The notes under the pieces: generated by a model | Databases searched by the model: none | What the model was told of the DNA's origin: nothing | What the model saw: only the letters and a program-made list of their open reading frames with translations | Translations under genes and position numbers: made by a program | From: JADGHX01 sp037200125 | GTDB taxonomy: Bacteria; Pseudomonadota; Gammaproteobacteria; Steroidobacterales; Steroidobacteraceae | Length of the DNA: 64,000 bases | Direction: 5' to 3' | Assembly: GCA_037200125.1 (NCBI GenBank) | Contig: JBBCGS010000005.1 | Span: 372,001-436,000, forward strand | Shown: positions 52,521-61,434 of the stretch, one piece after another | How the letters are laid out: every line of letters starts with the position of its first letter | Position numbering within the stretch: position 1 is the first letter of the stretch

Positions 52521-55166
52521 TCAGAACGACCCGCGCACCGTCAGCATGTAGTTCCGTGGGTCGCCGTACCAGTTGCTGCCTGTGCTGCTACCCATCGTCT
52601 TGTAGTAGGTTCGGTCAAGAATATTGTCCATGTTGAGCGCAGCGTTCCAGCGTTGATCGATCTGATAGCTGACGCGGCCACCGACGACGGCATAGGCCTT
52701 CTGGGTATAGGCGTAGTTCGCGGTGGCGAGGCATTTCGCCGTGGGGTTGCCCGTTACCGGATCTGTTCCGTACTCATACTTCGTGCACGCCGAGCCGCTG
52801 TTGAAGCTCGACGTCTGCGCATTGACTCCCGCGCTGACACTCAGCCGATGCAGATAGTCTCCGCCAGTAAACCGGTAGCTCGACCAAAGCTTGAGAAGAT
52901 GCTTCGGTGAGAGGCTGACCAGCGGCGTTCCCTCGTTGATCCCGTAATAGGCGCCCTTCCGCGTGTTCTCGTTGTACGTGTACCCGGCGAACAGCTGCAG
53001 CCCGGGAAGTACTTCACCGGTCATTTCCGCATCCACGCCGCGACTGGAGTTCACCTGGTTGTGGCCGTTGAGGTAACAGCAGTAGTGGACTCCATCGGGT
53101 AGCGCGCCTTGGGTGTCCGGATAGTCGCCATAGCCGACCTGCACACCGAACCCCTTCTGCTCGATCTGATAAGCCGAGAGCGTTCCATTGAGCTTGCCGC
53201 CGGCGGACTCGAATTTCAGGCCAACCTCGATGTTGCTGCCCGTCTCCGGGCCGATCGGGTTCCCGGAGGTATCGAGATACCGCGCTTGCGACTGATAGAT
53301 GTCCGTGTAACTCGCGTAAGCGGAAAGCGTTTTGCTGACATCGTAAATCATCGAGTACGTGGGCGGCCAGGAAAGGTCATGGCCACTCCAATACGTCGAG
53401 TAGTCGCCGATCACGGCACCGGTTTTCGTGTTCAGCGCAATCTGGTGCTGCTTGGATTCGTAGTGGCTGTATCGCAAGCCACTCACGAAATGAAGACGGT
53501 CGAATGGCGTGAGGCGCAGCGTCAAGTAGCTGAACCATTGCGACTGGCCATTATCCAGAAGATAGCTGTTTGGCGGAGATGCCGCGGGTTCGGAATAAAC
53601 CAGATCGGTCGGGTTGAACGCGAACACATTGATCGGCGGAGTGACGATCGAGCTCGAGTTATACGACTTGGCCCTGCCGCCATCCGCCCCGTCGTCGTCC
53701 GCGTAACTTCCGCCCAGCAGAATCTCCTGACGGTGGCCGAACAATGTGAATGCGCCACTGACCGTGAAATCCGCCAACGTCTGGATAGTGGACCCCACGA
53801 ACGTCGAGGCGCTCGCAACCGGCCCCGTCAGCGTGATCGGATTAACCGTGCCGCTCACGCGCCCATATCTTTCGTCGATCGTATGGTGATTCCGGTTGAG
53901 CTTCACTTTCGCCGACCAGTTCTCGCCGAGCTGCTGCTCGAGCTGCGCAAAGACATCCTGCGTATTGATGCCCCATCGGCTCCAGTTGAAACACAGGCAT
54001 GTGCCGCGAGAGAGCCAGAGATCGTCGCCATTCTCATATCGCGGCAGACCGTTGATGAACGGCCTGGCATCGACCCGGTTGAAGTCGACGCCGGCGCTTA
54101 CCACCGTTGAAGGCGTCAGATCGGCTTCGAGCACACCGTACGTCAGCGTGTGATTGGAGCTCGACACGTCGTAGAAGAAATTCTGGTCCTGATAAGAAAT
54201 CACCGCCCGCCCGCGCAATCTTCCCTCGAAGCCCAGCGGCGCCGTCGCGTCGACGACCGCGCGGTAGTTGCTCCAGCTTCCGGTCGCGAGCTCGACACTG
54301 GTCTGCGCGTGATCGAGCGGCCGCTTGCGAGAGAGATTCACGGTACCGCTCGGATCGCCATAGCCGCTGAACAGGCCATCCGCGCCGCGCAGGATCTCTA
54401 CGTGGTCGTACATAGCCATATCCAGCATCGGCAGGAAATTGAACGCCGTGCTGAGTGGTGCGCCACCATCGACCTGGATGCTCCGAATCACAAATCCGCG
54501 CGCGTAGTAGGTCGGGCTGAGGTTGTTTCCTCCGGTGACGAGAGTAACTCCCGTTGCCTGATTCATCATCGAACCAAAGCTCGTGAGATTCTGATCCTGC
54601 ATCCGCTGCTGCGTGATCGCACTCACCGACTGCGGCGTTTCCCGCATAGATTCCGGCGCCTTGCTGCCGATGCTCAGCGCGCTGCTCGTATAGCTCTTCG
54701 TTCCTTCCGTCGCCGTGGCATCAGTGCTGCCGTTGACGCCGGCGACAGAAGCGCCCGTCGCGCCGACCTGCCCTTCGACCTTCACAGGACCGAGAACTCG
54801 CGTGCTCTTTTCCGCGGACTCGGTCGAGATAGTCACCGTCTTCGCATCAGTGAAGCGAAACGCCAGGCCGGTGCCTTCCAGCAGGCGTCGCAGTCCGTCC
54901 TCAGGTGAGTATTCTCCGGACAATTCTGTGCTCTTCAGGCCCCGCGTCAGGCGAGCCGAATACAGAAGCTGGATTCCGGTGGCTTCCGCGTATTTGACGA
55001 GCGCCGACTCGAGATTCTGCCGAGGCAGATCGAGCTTGAAGGTCTGCGCGTAAGCGGCCGCCGCGCTCGCGCCGAGCAGCACGGCCGCCGCAAATCGCAC
55101 GAGTGCCGATGACCGCGGAGCGCGTGGCCTGTCGATGCCGCCGCGGCCCATCCCCGAATGATTCAT
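52521..55166 (-). CDS. FecA-type TonB-dependent receptor, set H
   Basis: A receptor of 881 residues with a signal peptide (to AAAYAQT), STN domain (KLDLPRQNLESALVKYAEAT), TonB-box-like RVLGPVKVEG, plug (SVSAITQQRMQDQNLTSFGS) and barrel ending VRGSF. Loop Cys motifs are TCLCFNWS, HYCCYLNG, and a pair in SACTKYEYG with TAKCLATA; the CT..C loop of receptors A and B is replaced by ALNTKTGAVIGD. ATG at 55166 follows GGGGAT. It starts 78 bases after the fecR-H stop. The plug groups it with receptors E and J. Confidence 0.93.
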   Translation of the reverse strand: MNHSGMGRGGIDRPRAPRSSALVRFAAAVLLGASAAAAYAQTFKLDLPRQNLESALVKYAEATGIQLLYSARLTRGLKSTELSGEYSPEDGLRRLLEGTGLAFRFTDAKTVTISTESAEKSTRVLGPVKVEGQVGATGASVAGVNGSTDATATEGTKSYTSSALSIGSKAPESMRETPQSVSAITQQRMQDQNLTSFGSMMNQATGVTLVTGGNNLSPTYYARGFVIRSIQVDGGAPLSTAFNFLPMLDMAMYDHVEILRGADGLFSGYGDPSGTVNLSRKRPLDHAQTSVELATGSWSNYRAVVDATAPLGFEGRLRGRAVISYQDQNFFYDVSSSNHTLTYGVLEADLTPSTVVSAGVDFNRVDARPFINGLPRYENGDDLWLSRGTCLCFNWSRWGINTQDVFAQLEQQLGENWSAKVKLNRNHHTIDERYGRVSGTVNPITLTGPVASASTFVGSTIQTLADFTVSGAFTLFGHRQEILLGGSYADDDGADGGRAKSYNSSSIVTPPINVFAFNPTDLVYSEPAASPPNSYLLDNGQSQWFSYLTLRLTPFDRLHFVSGLRYSHYESKQHQIALNTKTGAVIGDYSTYWSGHDLSWPPTYSMIYDVSKTLSAYASYTDIYQSQARYLDTSGNPIGPETGSNIEVGLKFESAGGKLNGTLSAYQIEQKGFGVQVGYGDYPDTQGALPDGVHYCCYLNGHNQVNSSRGVDAEMTGEVLPGLQLFAGYTYNENTRKGAYYGINEGTPLVSLSPKHLLKLWSSYRFTGGDYLHRLSVSAGVNAQTSSFNSGSACTKYEYGTDPVTGNPTAKCLATANYAYTQKAYAVVGGRVSYQIDQRWNAALNMDNILDRTYYKTMGSSTGSNWYGDPRNYMLTVRGSF

Positions 55167-55244
55167 GATGATCCCCGTTCAATTGTTCGTCGTCGTGCAA
55201 GCTGACGAAGCAACCGGGGATTTCTGAACCGGGACCGTGTTTCT

Positions 55245-56279
55245 TCAGTGAACGATCGTCAAATACGGCGTAATGCGCGTGACACGAACCGGCAGCGTCC
55301 GCTCGATCGTGCGCAGCACCGCCTCGGGGTCGCTCGTCTCGAACACGCCGGTCACGAGCTCCGAGCGCGCGGCCTGGCCGAGAACGAATATCTCGCCGCG
55401 CCGATAACGGGACAGTTCATCGACGACTTCCGCGAGCGGCCGGGACGTGAACACCATGCGGCCGCGCTGCCAGGCAAGCGCCTGGTAGACGTCCGCGGGA
55501 ACCGGCGCGTACTGATCGCCCCCCTGCCAGGTCACCTGCTGCGACGGGCGCACATTCATTTCTTTGCCCGAGCCAGCGCGACTGGCAACGACACTGCCTT
55601 CCTCCAGCGCGAGCACGACCCTCGCGTCGGTCATTCGCACGTCGAACCGCGTGCCCGTGACGCGAATGCGCGCGTCGCGCGCGTCGACGAACATCGGCCG
55701 ACCCGCATCATGGGCGACCTGGAAGTAGGCCTCGCCCGACAACAGCCGGATCTCGCGACGCTGGCCTTCGAAACGATAAGACAAGGCCGAGGCGCCATTC
55801 AGTCGAACCCGAGTGCCGTCGGAGAGGTCGACGGTGCGTTGCTCGCCCGCAGCCGTGCGAACGTCGGCCATCAGAGCACTCAGCCCGCCTTCTGGCGCGA
55901 AAAGAAGGGATGCGCCGACCGCGCACACCGTGAGACAGGCAGCGAGTCGCTTTGCCCAGACCGATGGCCGCCGTGCTTCGGGAACGCCCCGCCCGCCGGG
56001 GAAGTGGCGCACCTCCCCAAACCCGCGTTCGTCGGAAACGTCGTGCTCCCGGGATCGGGCCGGCGGCGGCGCGGGCTGCGCGACGTCGTTCGTCTTGCCG
56101 AGCAGTTTCCACACGCGTTGACTGTCCCGAAACGCCCGGTCGTGGCGCGGATCTTCGAGGAGCCATGCCTCAAATGCTTGCCGATCTTTCTCGGTCGCCG
56201 ACCGCGCATGCAAAGCGATCATCCACTCGCGCGCACGGGAGCGAACGTGGGGAGGAATGTGCTCCGGCACGGCGCTCAT
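55245..56279 (-). CDS. FecR-type anti-sigma regulator, set H
   Basis: A 344-residue FecR protein, the longest here. Cytoplasmic domain (RAREWMIALHARSATEKD, FEAWLLEDPRHDRAFRDSQ), then an unusually long polar linker (PAPPPARSREHDVSDERG), a membrane span (LAACLTVCAVGASLLF), a FecR domain with GEQRTVDLSDGTRVRLN and a C-terminal domain with FTSRPLAEVVDELSRYRRG. ATG at 56279 overlaps the fecI-H stop by four bases. The open frame upstream lies in fecI-H and is not coding. It controls sigma factor H and receptor H downstream. Confidence 0.9.
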   Translation of the reverse strand: MSAVPEHIPPHVRSRAREWMIALHARSATEKDRQAFEAWLLEDPRHDRAFRDSQRVWKLLGKTNDVAQPAPPPARSREHDVSDERGFGEVRHFPGGRGVPEARRPSVWAKRLAACLTVCAVGASLLFAPEGGLSALMADVRTAAGEQRTVDLSDGTRVRLNGASALSYRFEGQRREIRLLSGEAYFQVAHDAGRPMFVDARDARIRVTGTRFDVRMTDARVVLALEEGSVVASRAGSGKEMNVRPSQQVTWQGGDQYAPVPADVYQALAWQRGRMVFTSRPLAEVVDELSRYRRGEIFVLGQAARSELVTGVFETSDPEAVLRTIERTLPVRVTRITPYLTIVH

Positions 56280-56797
56280 TCCGCCATCCCCAGTCGCAGC
56301 TCGCAATGCGCCAGCGCCTTGTTGACGTAGCGGCTCGCCATGCTCTCGGAAACGCCGAGCCGTGCGCCGATTTCGCGCAACGTCAGCCCTTCGAGCCGGT
56401 ACCACAGCAGCGCGTCTCGAAGAGCAGGCTGCAACTCGGCGAGCGCGCCACGCAGCAGCTCGAGCTCCTCGGCTCCTGTGGCAACCGCTTCCGGGCCCGG
56501 CTCAGGGCAGAGCACGCTTTCGTTGGCCGCAGCGGCCGCATCCGTATCGAACAGGCGACGCTCGACCGTCTGCTGGCGTCGCACGTCCACGAGAAGATTG
56601 CGCGCGATCCGGTACAGATACGCGCGCAGGCTTCCGACCTGACCGGTCTTCCTGACCTGGTACAGCCGCAAATAAACTTCCTGACGCAGGTCCGCCGCGT
56701 CGTGGGAAGACTTCACCCGGCGGCGAAGGAAGCCGAGCAGCTCGTCCGCGTGCTCGCTTCCATTGCCGGGGAAAGGATCGTCCAGCGAGGTGCTCAC
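56276..56797 (-). CDS. FecI-type ECF sigma factor, set H (GTG, probably leaderless)
   Basis: A 173-residue ECF sigma factor. Region 2 has AADLRQEVYLRL and IARNLLVDVRRQ; region 4 has QPALRDALLWYRLEG and EIGARLGVSESMASRY. The SESMA-RYV recognition helix is shared with sigma factor J, and both have DELLGFLRRRV at the N-terminus, so the two sets are sisters. Start GTG at 56797 lies only six bases after the TCGTTCC of the promoter-like element, implying a transcript that begins at the start codon; no other in-frame start precedes region 2. Confidence 0.9.
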   Translation of the reverse strand: MSTSLDDPFPGNGSEHADELLGFLRRRVKSSHDAADLRQEVYLRLYQVRKTGQVGSLRAYLYRIARNLLVDVRRQQTVERRLFDTDAAAAANESVLCPEPGPEAVATGAEELELLRGALAELQPALRDALLWYRLEGLTLREIGARLGVSESMASRYVNKALAHCELRLGMAE

Positions 56798-56803
56798 CCT
56801 GCG

Positions 56804-56833
56804 GGAACGACCGCCGGGGCTGGATACCTCAAT
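56804..56833 (-). promoter_or_regulatory. ATTGAGG-N16-TCGTTCC promoter-like element, fecI-H
   Basis: Minus strand: ATTGAGG at 56833-56827, 16 bases, TCGTTCC at 56810-56804, six bases before the GTG. It squeezes between fecI-H and the stop of the set I receptor pseudogene at 56843. Confidence 0.6.
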
Positions 56834-56842
56834 GCGGGGCGG

Positions 56843-58310
56843 TCAGAACGATCCCCGAAGAGTCAGCATGTAGTTGCGCGGGTCGCCGTACCAGTTTCCG
56901 GAGTCCACGCCGCCCGTGGTCTGGTAGTAGCGTTTATCCGTCAGGTTGTTCACATTCAACGCAACCGCCCAGGTGTTGTTCAGTTTGTAATCCACGCGTC
57001 CGGAGAACACGGCAGAGGCGGGCTGCGCGAACTGATAGGGCACAGAGGTCTTGCAGGTGCTTATTCCCTGCGCATTCGGCGGGTTCAGAGCGACACACGA
57101 AGTTCCCAGGTAATACGCGCGGGACATGGCGTTGACGCCGGCTCCGAACGTGATGCCGTTCCGCCACGCATTCCCGGGCAACGCGTAAGTCGTCCATACC
57201 TTGAGCAGATGCTCCGGCTGCTGGCTGACGAAAGGAGTGCCCTCCTTCGCGCCGAAGGACAAACCCTTGTTCTCGTTCTTGCTGAACGTATAGCCCGCCG
57301 ATATCTGCCAGCCGGGGAGCAACTGCCCACCGATCTCGGCATCGACCCCTTTGCTGAGATAGATCTGGTTCGGGTCGGAGACGAAACAGCAGGCGTGCTG
57401 GCCGTCGCTCTGCGCGCCGTTGAGATAGCGAACTCCATCGCTGGCGACGTAGTACGTGAGGGCGGCGCCGGTGTTTGGGTCGGTCTCGATCACTCGTCGT
57501 GTAACCGACGTAGGCCGAGAGTGTTTTCGAGACGTCATAGATGAGAGACACGTGAGGCGGCCAGTTCACGTACTCATCGCGGTAGAACTTCGCCGTTCTC
57601 GGGCCGCTCGGGTCTCCAATGCTCTTGCCGGCGCAGGATCCGGTGGTCGTCGTGCACAGGGAATCATACGACCGGTGGTAGATGAACTTGCTGTAGCGAA
57701 TGCCGGTGACCAGGTGCAGCCGATCGAACGCCGTGAGCCGCAGATTGAGGAATGCGCCCGACTGTTCCTCGCCGAAATCGTAATAACGAATGCTCGGCAG
57801 AGCGGACGGAGGCTCCTTGTAGGACAGGCGGTCCGGATCAAAGGCAAACACGTCGATTGGGGGGCGCCCGGTTGGAGCGCCCGGATAGGGGACGTACGTC
57901 GTGGGAACCAGCTCGCTGTAGCCGACGAGCCCGCCGCCGTCCGGGTCGGCGTGATTGAAGCCCAGTAACACCTGCTGCCGCTGGCCCAGCACATTGAACG
58001 AGCCTGTCAGCGTCGCCTCCTCGGAAAGCTGTTTACTCGCGTTGTCCTGAGTGACGCCCCCGAGCGTCGGGCCCGCGCCAGTCAGCGGATTGACCGACCC
58101 GGAGCTCTGGCCGACCTTGTAGGGGCTTGCCTGATCGTTGTGCGCTATCGTTCGCGAGCTTGTAGAAGTGATCGTTGTCCTGATAGCTGAACACAGCGCG
58201 GCCGCGAAGCTTGCCGTCGAATGCAAGGGGCCCGGTCGCATCCACCATCGCGCGATAGTTGCTCCAGCTGCCGCTCGTCCCTTCGAAGGCCACCTGCACG
58301 CCGGCCGTGC
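56843..58310 (-). pseudogene. Decayed TonB-dependent receptor, set I
   Basis: Receptor pieces in three frames. From the 5' side: VQVAFEGTSGSWSNYRAMVD to DNDHFYKLAND; then, after loss of about 100 residues, HNDQASPYKVGQSSGSVNP through LGQRQQVLLGFNHA and LCTTTTGSCAG to VSKTLSAYVGYT; then, after loss of about 60 more and a frameshift near 57500, TDPNTGAALTYYVASDGVRY, ACCFVSDPNQ and the intact terminus NYMLTLRGSF. Signal peptide, STN domain and plug are missing because the front is fused to a fecI fragment. The retained parts are barely mutated, so the deletions are recent. Confidence 0.88.
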
Positions 58311-58540
58311 ACGCGGTGATGATCCGTCGCGAGGTTGGCTGCGACTTCAAACAGGAACGCCCGCGGGCTGCGAACGGCGGCACCCGCCTGGAACAGGCGG
58401 ATATACGCTTCCTGCACCAGATCCTCCGCCGTGGCGAAACAGTGAAGGCGCCGCGCGAGAAAACCGATGAGGTCGGAGCGGTGGCTGCGAACAGCCGCCG
58501 CGATCCGACCTATCGTCGTGCTTTCGCCATCACCCGACAT
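58310..58540 (-). pseudogene. 5' fragment of a FecI-type sigma gene fused to fecA-I
   Basis: ATG at 58540 gives MSGDGESTTIGRIAAAVR, IGFLARRLHCFATAEDLVQ, EAYIRLFQAG and EVAANLATDHHRVHGRR, which is ECF region 2, close to sigma factor E. Region 4 never comes: near 58310 the sequence passes into the receptor stretch VQVAFEGTSGSW. One deletion has thus removed the end of fecI, all of fecR and the front of fecA. The promoter-like element upstream (58573-58602) is intact. Confidence 0.87.
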
Positions 58541-58572
58541 TCCGGTTTACCGCAGTCGTGCCGCCAGCTCAG

Positions 58573-58602
58573 GGAACGAGCCGGGACGACGGGTACCGCA
58601 AG
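58573..58602 (-). promoter_or_regulatory. CTTGCGG-N16-TCGTTCC promoter-like element, set I pseudogene
   Basis: Minus strand: CTTGCGG at 58602-58596, 16 bases, TCGTTCC at 58579-58573, ending 32 bases before the broken fecI. A good match to consensus in a set that can no longer function. Confidence 0.6.
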
Positions 58603-58686
58603 GCGGGTCAGAACGCCGCGCTCCGGTGCGATCCGATTCGGTAGCCGAGCAGGGCGGCGCTCCGGATGCTTTCGTTCGTCTCGCAA

Positions 58687-61341
58687 TCAGAACGAGCCGC
58701 GCACCGTCAGCATGTAACTGCGCGGCTCGCCATACCAGTTGCCGCCGCTGGCGGTCCCCATCGTCTGGTAGTAGACCTTGTCAGTCAGGTTGTTGACGTT
58801 GAGCGCGAGGTTCCATTGCGAGTCGATCTGATACCCGATACGTCCCGAAAAGACCGCAAAAACCCCCTGCGTGAACTCATAACTCGCGGTCCCACCCCCC
58901 TCCGACGCGGGCCTGCAAACCCCGGTATCGGGATTGAACGCCAGGCAAACCGTGCCGCTGTTGTAGCTTGAAGTCTGCGCGTTCACACCGCCGCCGATGT
59001 TCAACCTGTGCAGCCACTCGCCGCCTTGAAACTGGTAGCTGGTGGTCAGCTTCAACAGATGTTTCGGAGAACGGCTCACCAAGGGCAGGCCTTCAGTGGT
59101 ACCGGCGTCCGCGCCTTTGTACTCGTTCTGGTTGTAGGTATAGCCTGCGAACACTTGCCATCCGCGACCCACTTCGCCTGTCACCTCCGCGTCCAAGCCC
59201 TGGCTCAGGTTCTTGAAATCAAGACCGTTCGAGAAACAGCACCATGTGCCATCGCCGAGGTCCTGATTGGTCTCGGTCACCTGATTCCTGAAGTTCTTTT
59301 GCTCGATACGATACGCGGCAATCGACGCGTTGAGCTTGCCGGAAAAGCCCTCGAATTTGAGGCCGGCCTCCATGTTGCCGCCGGTCAGCGGCTTGATGGG
59401 GGAGTGGTCGACGTCGAGGTAGTTGGCCTGGGAGACATAGATATCCGTGTAGCTCGCGTAGGCAGACCAGTCTTTCGCCGGGCTGTAGACCAGCGAGACC
59501 TTCGGCGGCCAGGAAAGATCGTGCCCACTCGAGAGAGTGCGAGTGAGTCCCAGCGACGGCCACGGTTGCCCGACCACCGCACACCCGCCCACGTTCCGCG
59601 CCACGTTGGGTGTCGTGCACAGCGACTGCGAAGTGTTGTTGTATTCGTAATGCCCGTAGCGCAGTCCGGTAATGAGGTGCAGCGGCTCCCACAACGTCAA
59701 GTTCACATTCGTGTAGAGGCCCCATTGCCGCTGGCCATAGGCGGGATACTCGTAGCTCGCTTCGGACGTACCTGGCTCGCGGTAAGCGAGATTGTTGCGA
59801 TCGAAATTGAAGACATCGTTGATGGCAGGATATGGGTAGGCCCACAGGGTGCCATAGCGACGCTGGCCCCCGCCATCCACGTCCTGCCAGTTACCGCCGA
59901 GGAGAATCTGCTGACGATGGCCGAACAGCTCGAACGAGCCGCTCAAAGTGAGATCCGCCAGTGTCTGCACGCTCGAGTAGTCATTCATGGAGCCGTACAG
60001 CGCCGGGCCGGCGAGCGTGATGTTATTGACTGAGCCCGCAACATAACCGTACTTGTTATGACTCTCCTGGTCGTTACGCGTCAGGTTGACCTTGATCGAC
60101 CAGTCCTCGTTGAGGATCCGATCCGCCGACGCGAATAGCTCCTTCGTATCGAAATCCCAGCGGTTCCAGCCCAGACACAGGCAGGTGCTGCGCGGCAGAC
60201 CGAGGCTCGCGCCCCCGCGATAGCGCATCAGTCCACTGGACCACGGCACCGCATCCTGCCGAGTGAGGCTGAAGCCGGCACTCACCACGGTAGTCGGCGT
60301 CAGATCCGCCTCGACCACCCCGTATGTCAGCGTGTGATTATTGTTCGCGACGTCGTAGAAGTAGTCCTGATCCTGATAGCTCACTACCGCGCGACCCCGC
60401 AGCTTCCCATCGAAGCCCAACGGTGCACTGGCATCCACCATCACACGATAGTTGCCCCAGCTACCGCCCGCGCCCTCGACCAGAACCTGCCCGTGATCGA
60501 GCGGGCGCTTGCGCACGAGATTCACCGAACCACCGGGCCCGCCGTATCCATTGAAGAGGCCATCCGCCCCTCGCAGCAGCTCGACATGGTCGTACTGCGC
60601 CATATCGATCAGCGGAACATACGCAGTCGCGTCGCCGCCGCTCAGCAAAGTGGCGAGCGGCGCGCCGCCATCGAGCTGGATCGTACCGATCGCGAAGCCA
60701 CGCGAGTAGAACGCCGTCTCCAGATTCGTGCTCGTACCGTTTGCGCCTCCTTGCACCAGCGTTACCCCGGTCGCCTGGTTCATCAGGCTGCTGAAGTCTG
60801 TGAGATTCTGGTCGCGCATTCTCTGCTGCGTGATCACACTCACTGATTCCGCCGTATCTTTGATCGACTGCGGGCTCTTGCTTGCAATACTCAGCGAGCT
60901 GCTCGTGTAGCTGCCCGTCCCCTCCGTCGCGGTTGGATCGGTACTGCCGTTTACGCCGGCGAGCGCGGTACCCTCCGCGCCTTCAACTCGCACGGGCCCC
61001 ATGACGCGAGTCTTGCCGTCACTTTTGGATGATTCGATCGTGATTGCGCCGGAGGCGGTGATCCGGAACACGAGTGACGACTCGGACAGCAGACGCTGCA
61101 GGCCGGCCTGCGCGCTGACTTCGCCTTTCACGCCGGGGCTCCTCATCCCCCGCGCGACTTCAGCCGAATAAATGAGCTGCAGGCCCGTGGTCTCGGCAAA
61201 TTGCAACAATGCGGTGTCGAGGGGTTGCGCCGGTATATCCAGGCGATAGGTACGTTCCGCCGCGTTCTGGGCGAACGCCGGCGTCGCGGCTACCGCGGCC
61301 GTGGACAGTAGTACGGCACACGCTATCAGGCTCTTCATCAT
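58687..61341 (-). CDS. FecA-type TonB-dependent receptor, set J
   Basis: A receptor of 884 residues: signal peptide (MMKSLIACAVLLSTAA to PAFAQN), STN domain (RLDIPAQPLDTALLQFAETT), TonB-box-like RVMGPVRVEG, plug (SVSVITQQRMRDQNLTD) and barrel ending VRGSF. Loop Cys motifs: TCLCLGWN, LCTTPNVARNVGGC, WCCFSNG, and a pair in VCLAFNPDTG with VCRPAS. In the block before the plug the usual KDTPQSV reads KDTAESV, a change at an otherwise fixed Pro-Gln. The ATG at 61341 (first of two) has GGGGAG four bases upstream. It lies 93 bases after fecR-J. Confidence 0.93.
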   Translation of the reverse strand: MMKSLIACAVLLSTAAVAATPAFAQNAAERTYRLDIPAQPLDTALLQFAETTGLQLIYSAEVARGMRSPGVKGEVSAQAGLQRLLSESSLVFRITASGAITIESSKSDGKTRVMGPVRVEGAEGTALAGVNGSTDPTATEGTGSYTSSSLSIASKSPQSIKDTAESVSVITQQRMRDQNLTDFSSLMNQATGVTLVQGGANGTSTNLETAFYSRGFAIGTIQLDGGAPLATLLSGGDATAYVPLIDMAQYDHVELLRGADGLFNGYGGPGGSVNLVRKRPLDHGQVLVEGAGGSWGNYRVMVDASAPLGFDGKLRGRAVVSYQDQDYFYDVANNNHTLTYGVVEADLTPTTVVSAGFSLTRQDAVPWSSGLMRYRGGASLGLPRSTCLCLGWNRWDFDTKELFASADRILNEDWSIKVNLTRNDQESHNKYGYVAGSVNNITLAGPALYGSMNDYSSVQTLADLTLSGSFELFGHRQQILLGGNWQDVDGGGQRRYGTLWAYPYPAINDVFNFDRNNLAYREPGTSEASYEYPAYGQRQWGLYTNVNLTLWEPLHLITGLRYGHYEYNNTSQSLCTTPNVARNVGGCAVVGQPWPSLGLTRTLSSGHDLSWPPKVSLVYSPAKDWSAYASYTDIYVSQANYLDVDHSPIKPLTGGNMEAGLKFEGFSGKLNASIAAYRIEQKNFRNQVTETNQDLGDGTWCCFSNGLDFKNLSQGLDAEVTGEVGRGWQVFAGYTYNQNEYKGADAGTTEGLPLVSRSPKHLLKLTTSYQFQGGEWLHRLNIGGGVNAQTSSYNSGTVCLAFNPDTGVCRPASEGGGTASYEFTQGVFAVFSGRIGYQIDSQWNLALNVNNLTDKVYYQTMGTASGGNWYGEPRSYMLTVRGSF

Positions 61342-61434
61342 CTTCTCCCCGCCGCGCACGCGCGCGTTGGGCCGGGAAGACGGAGCTCAACGCGGAATCT
61401 GAACCTGTCGCCGAAAAAATTCCTGCGCGGCCGG

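Noticed and set aside
4270..61341. Calling the receptors true ferric-citrate FecA
   Set aside because: They share only the STN-plug-barrel layout; the plug sequence is nearer FpvA/FhuE siderophore receptors and no fecBCDE transport genes are present.
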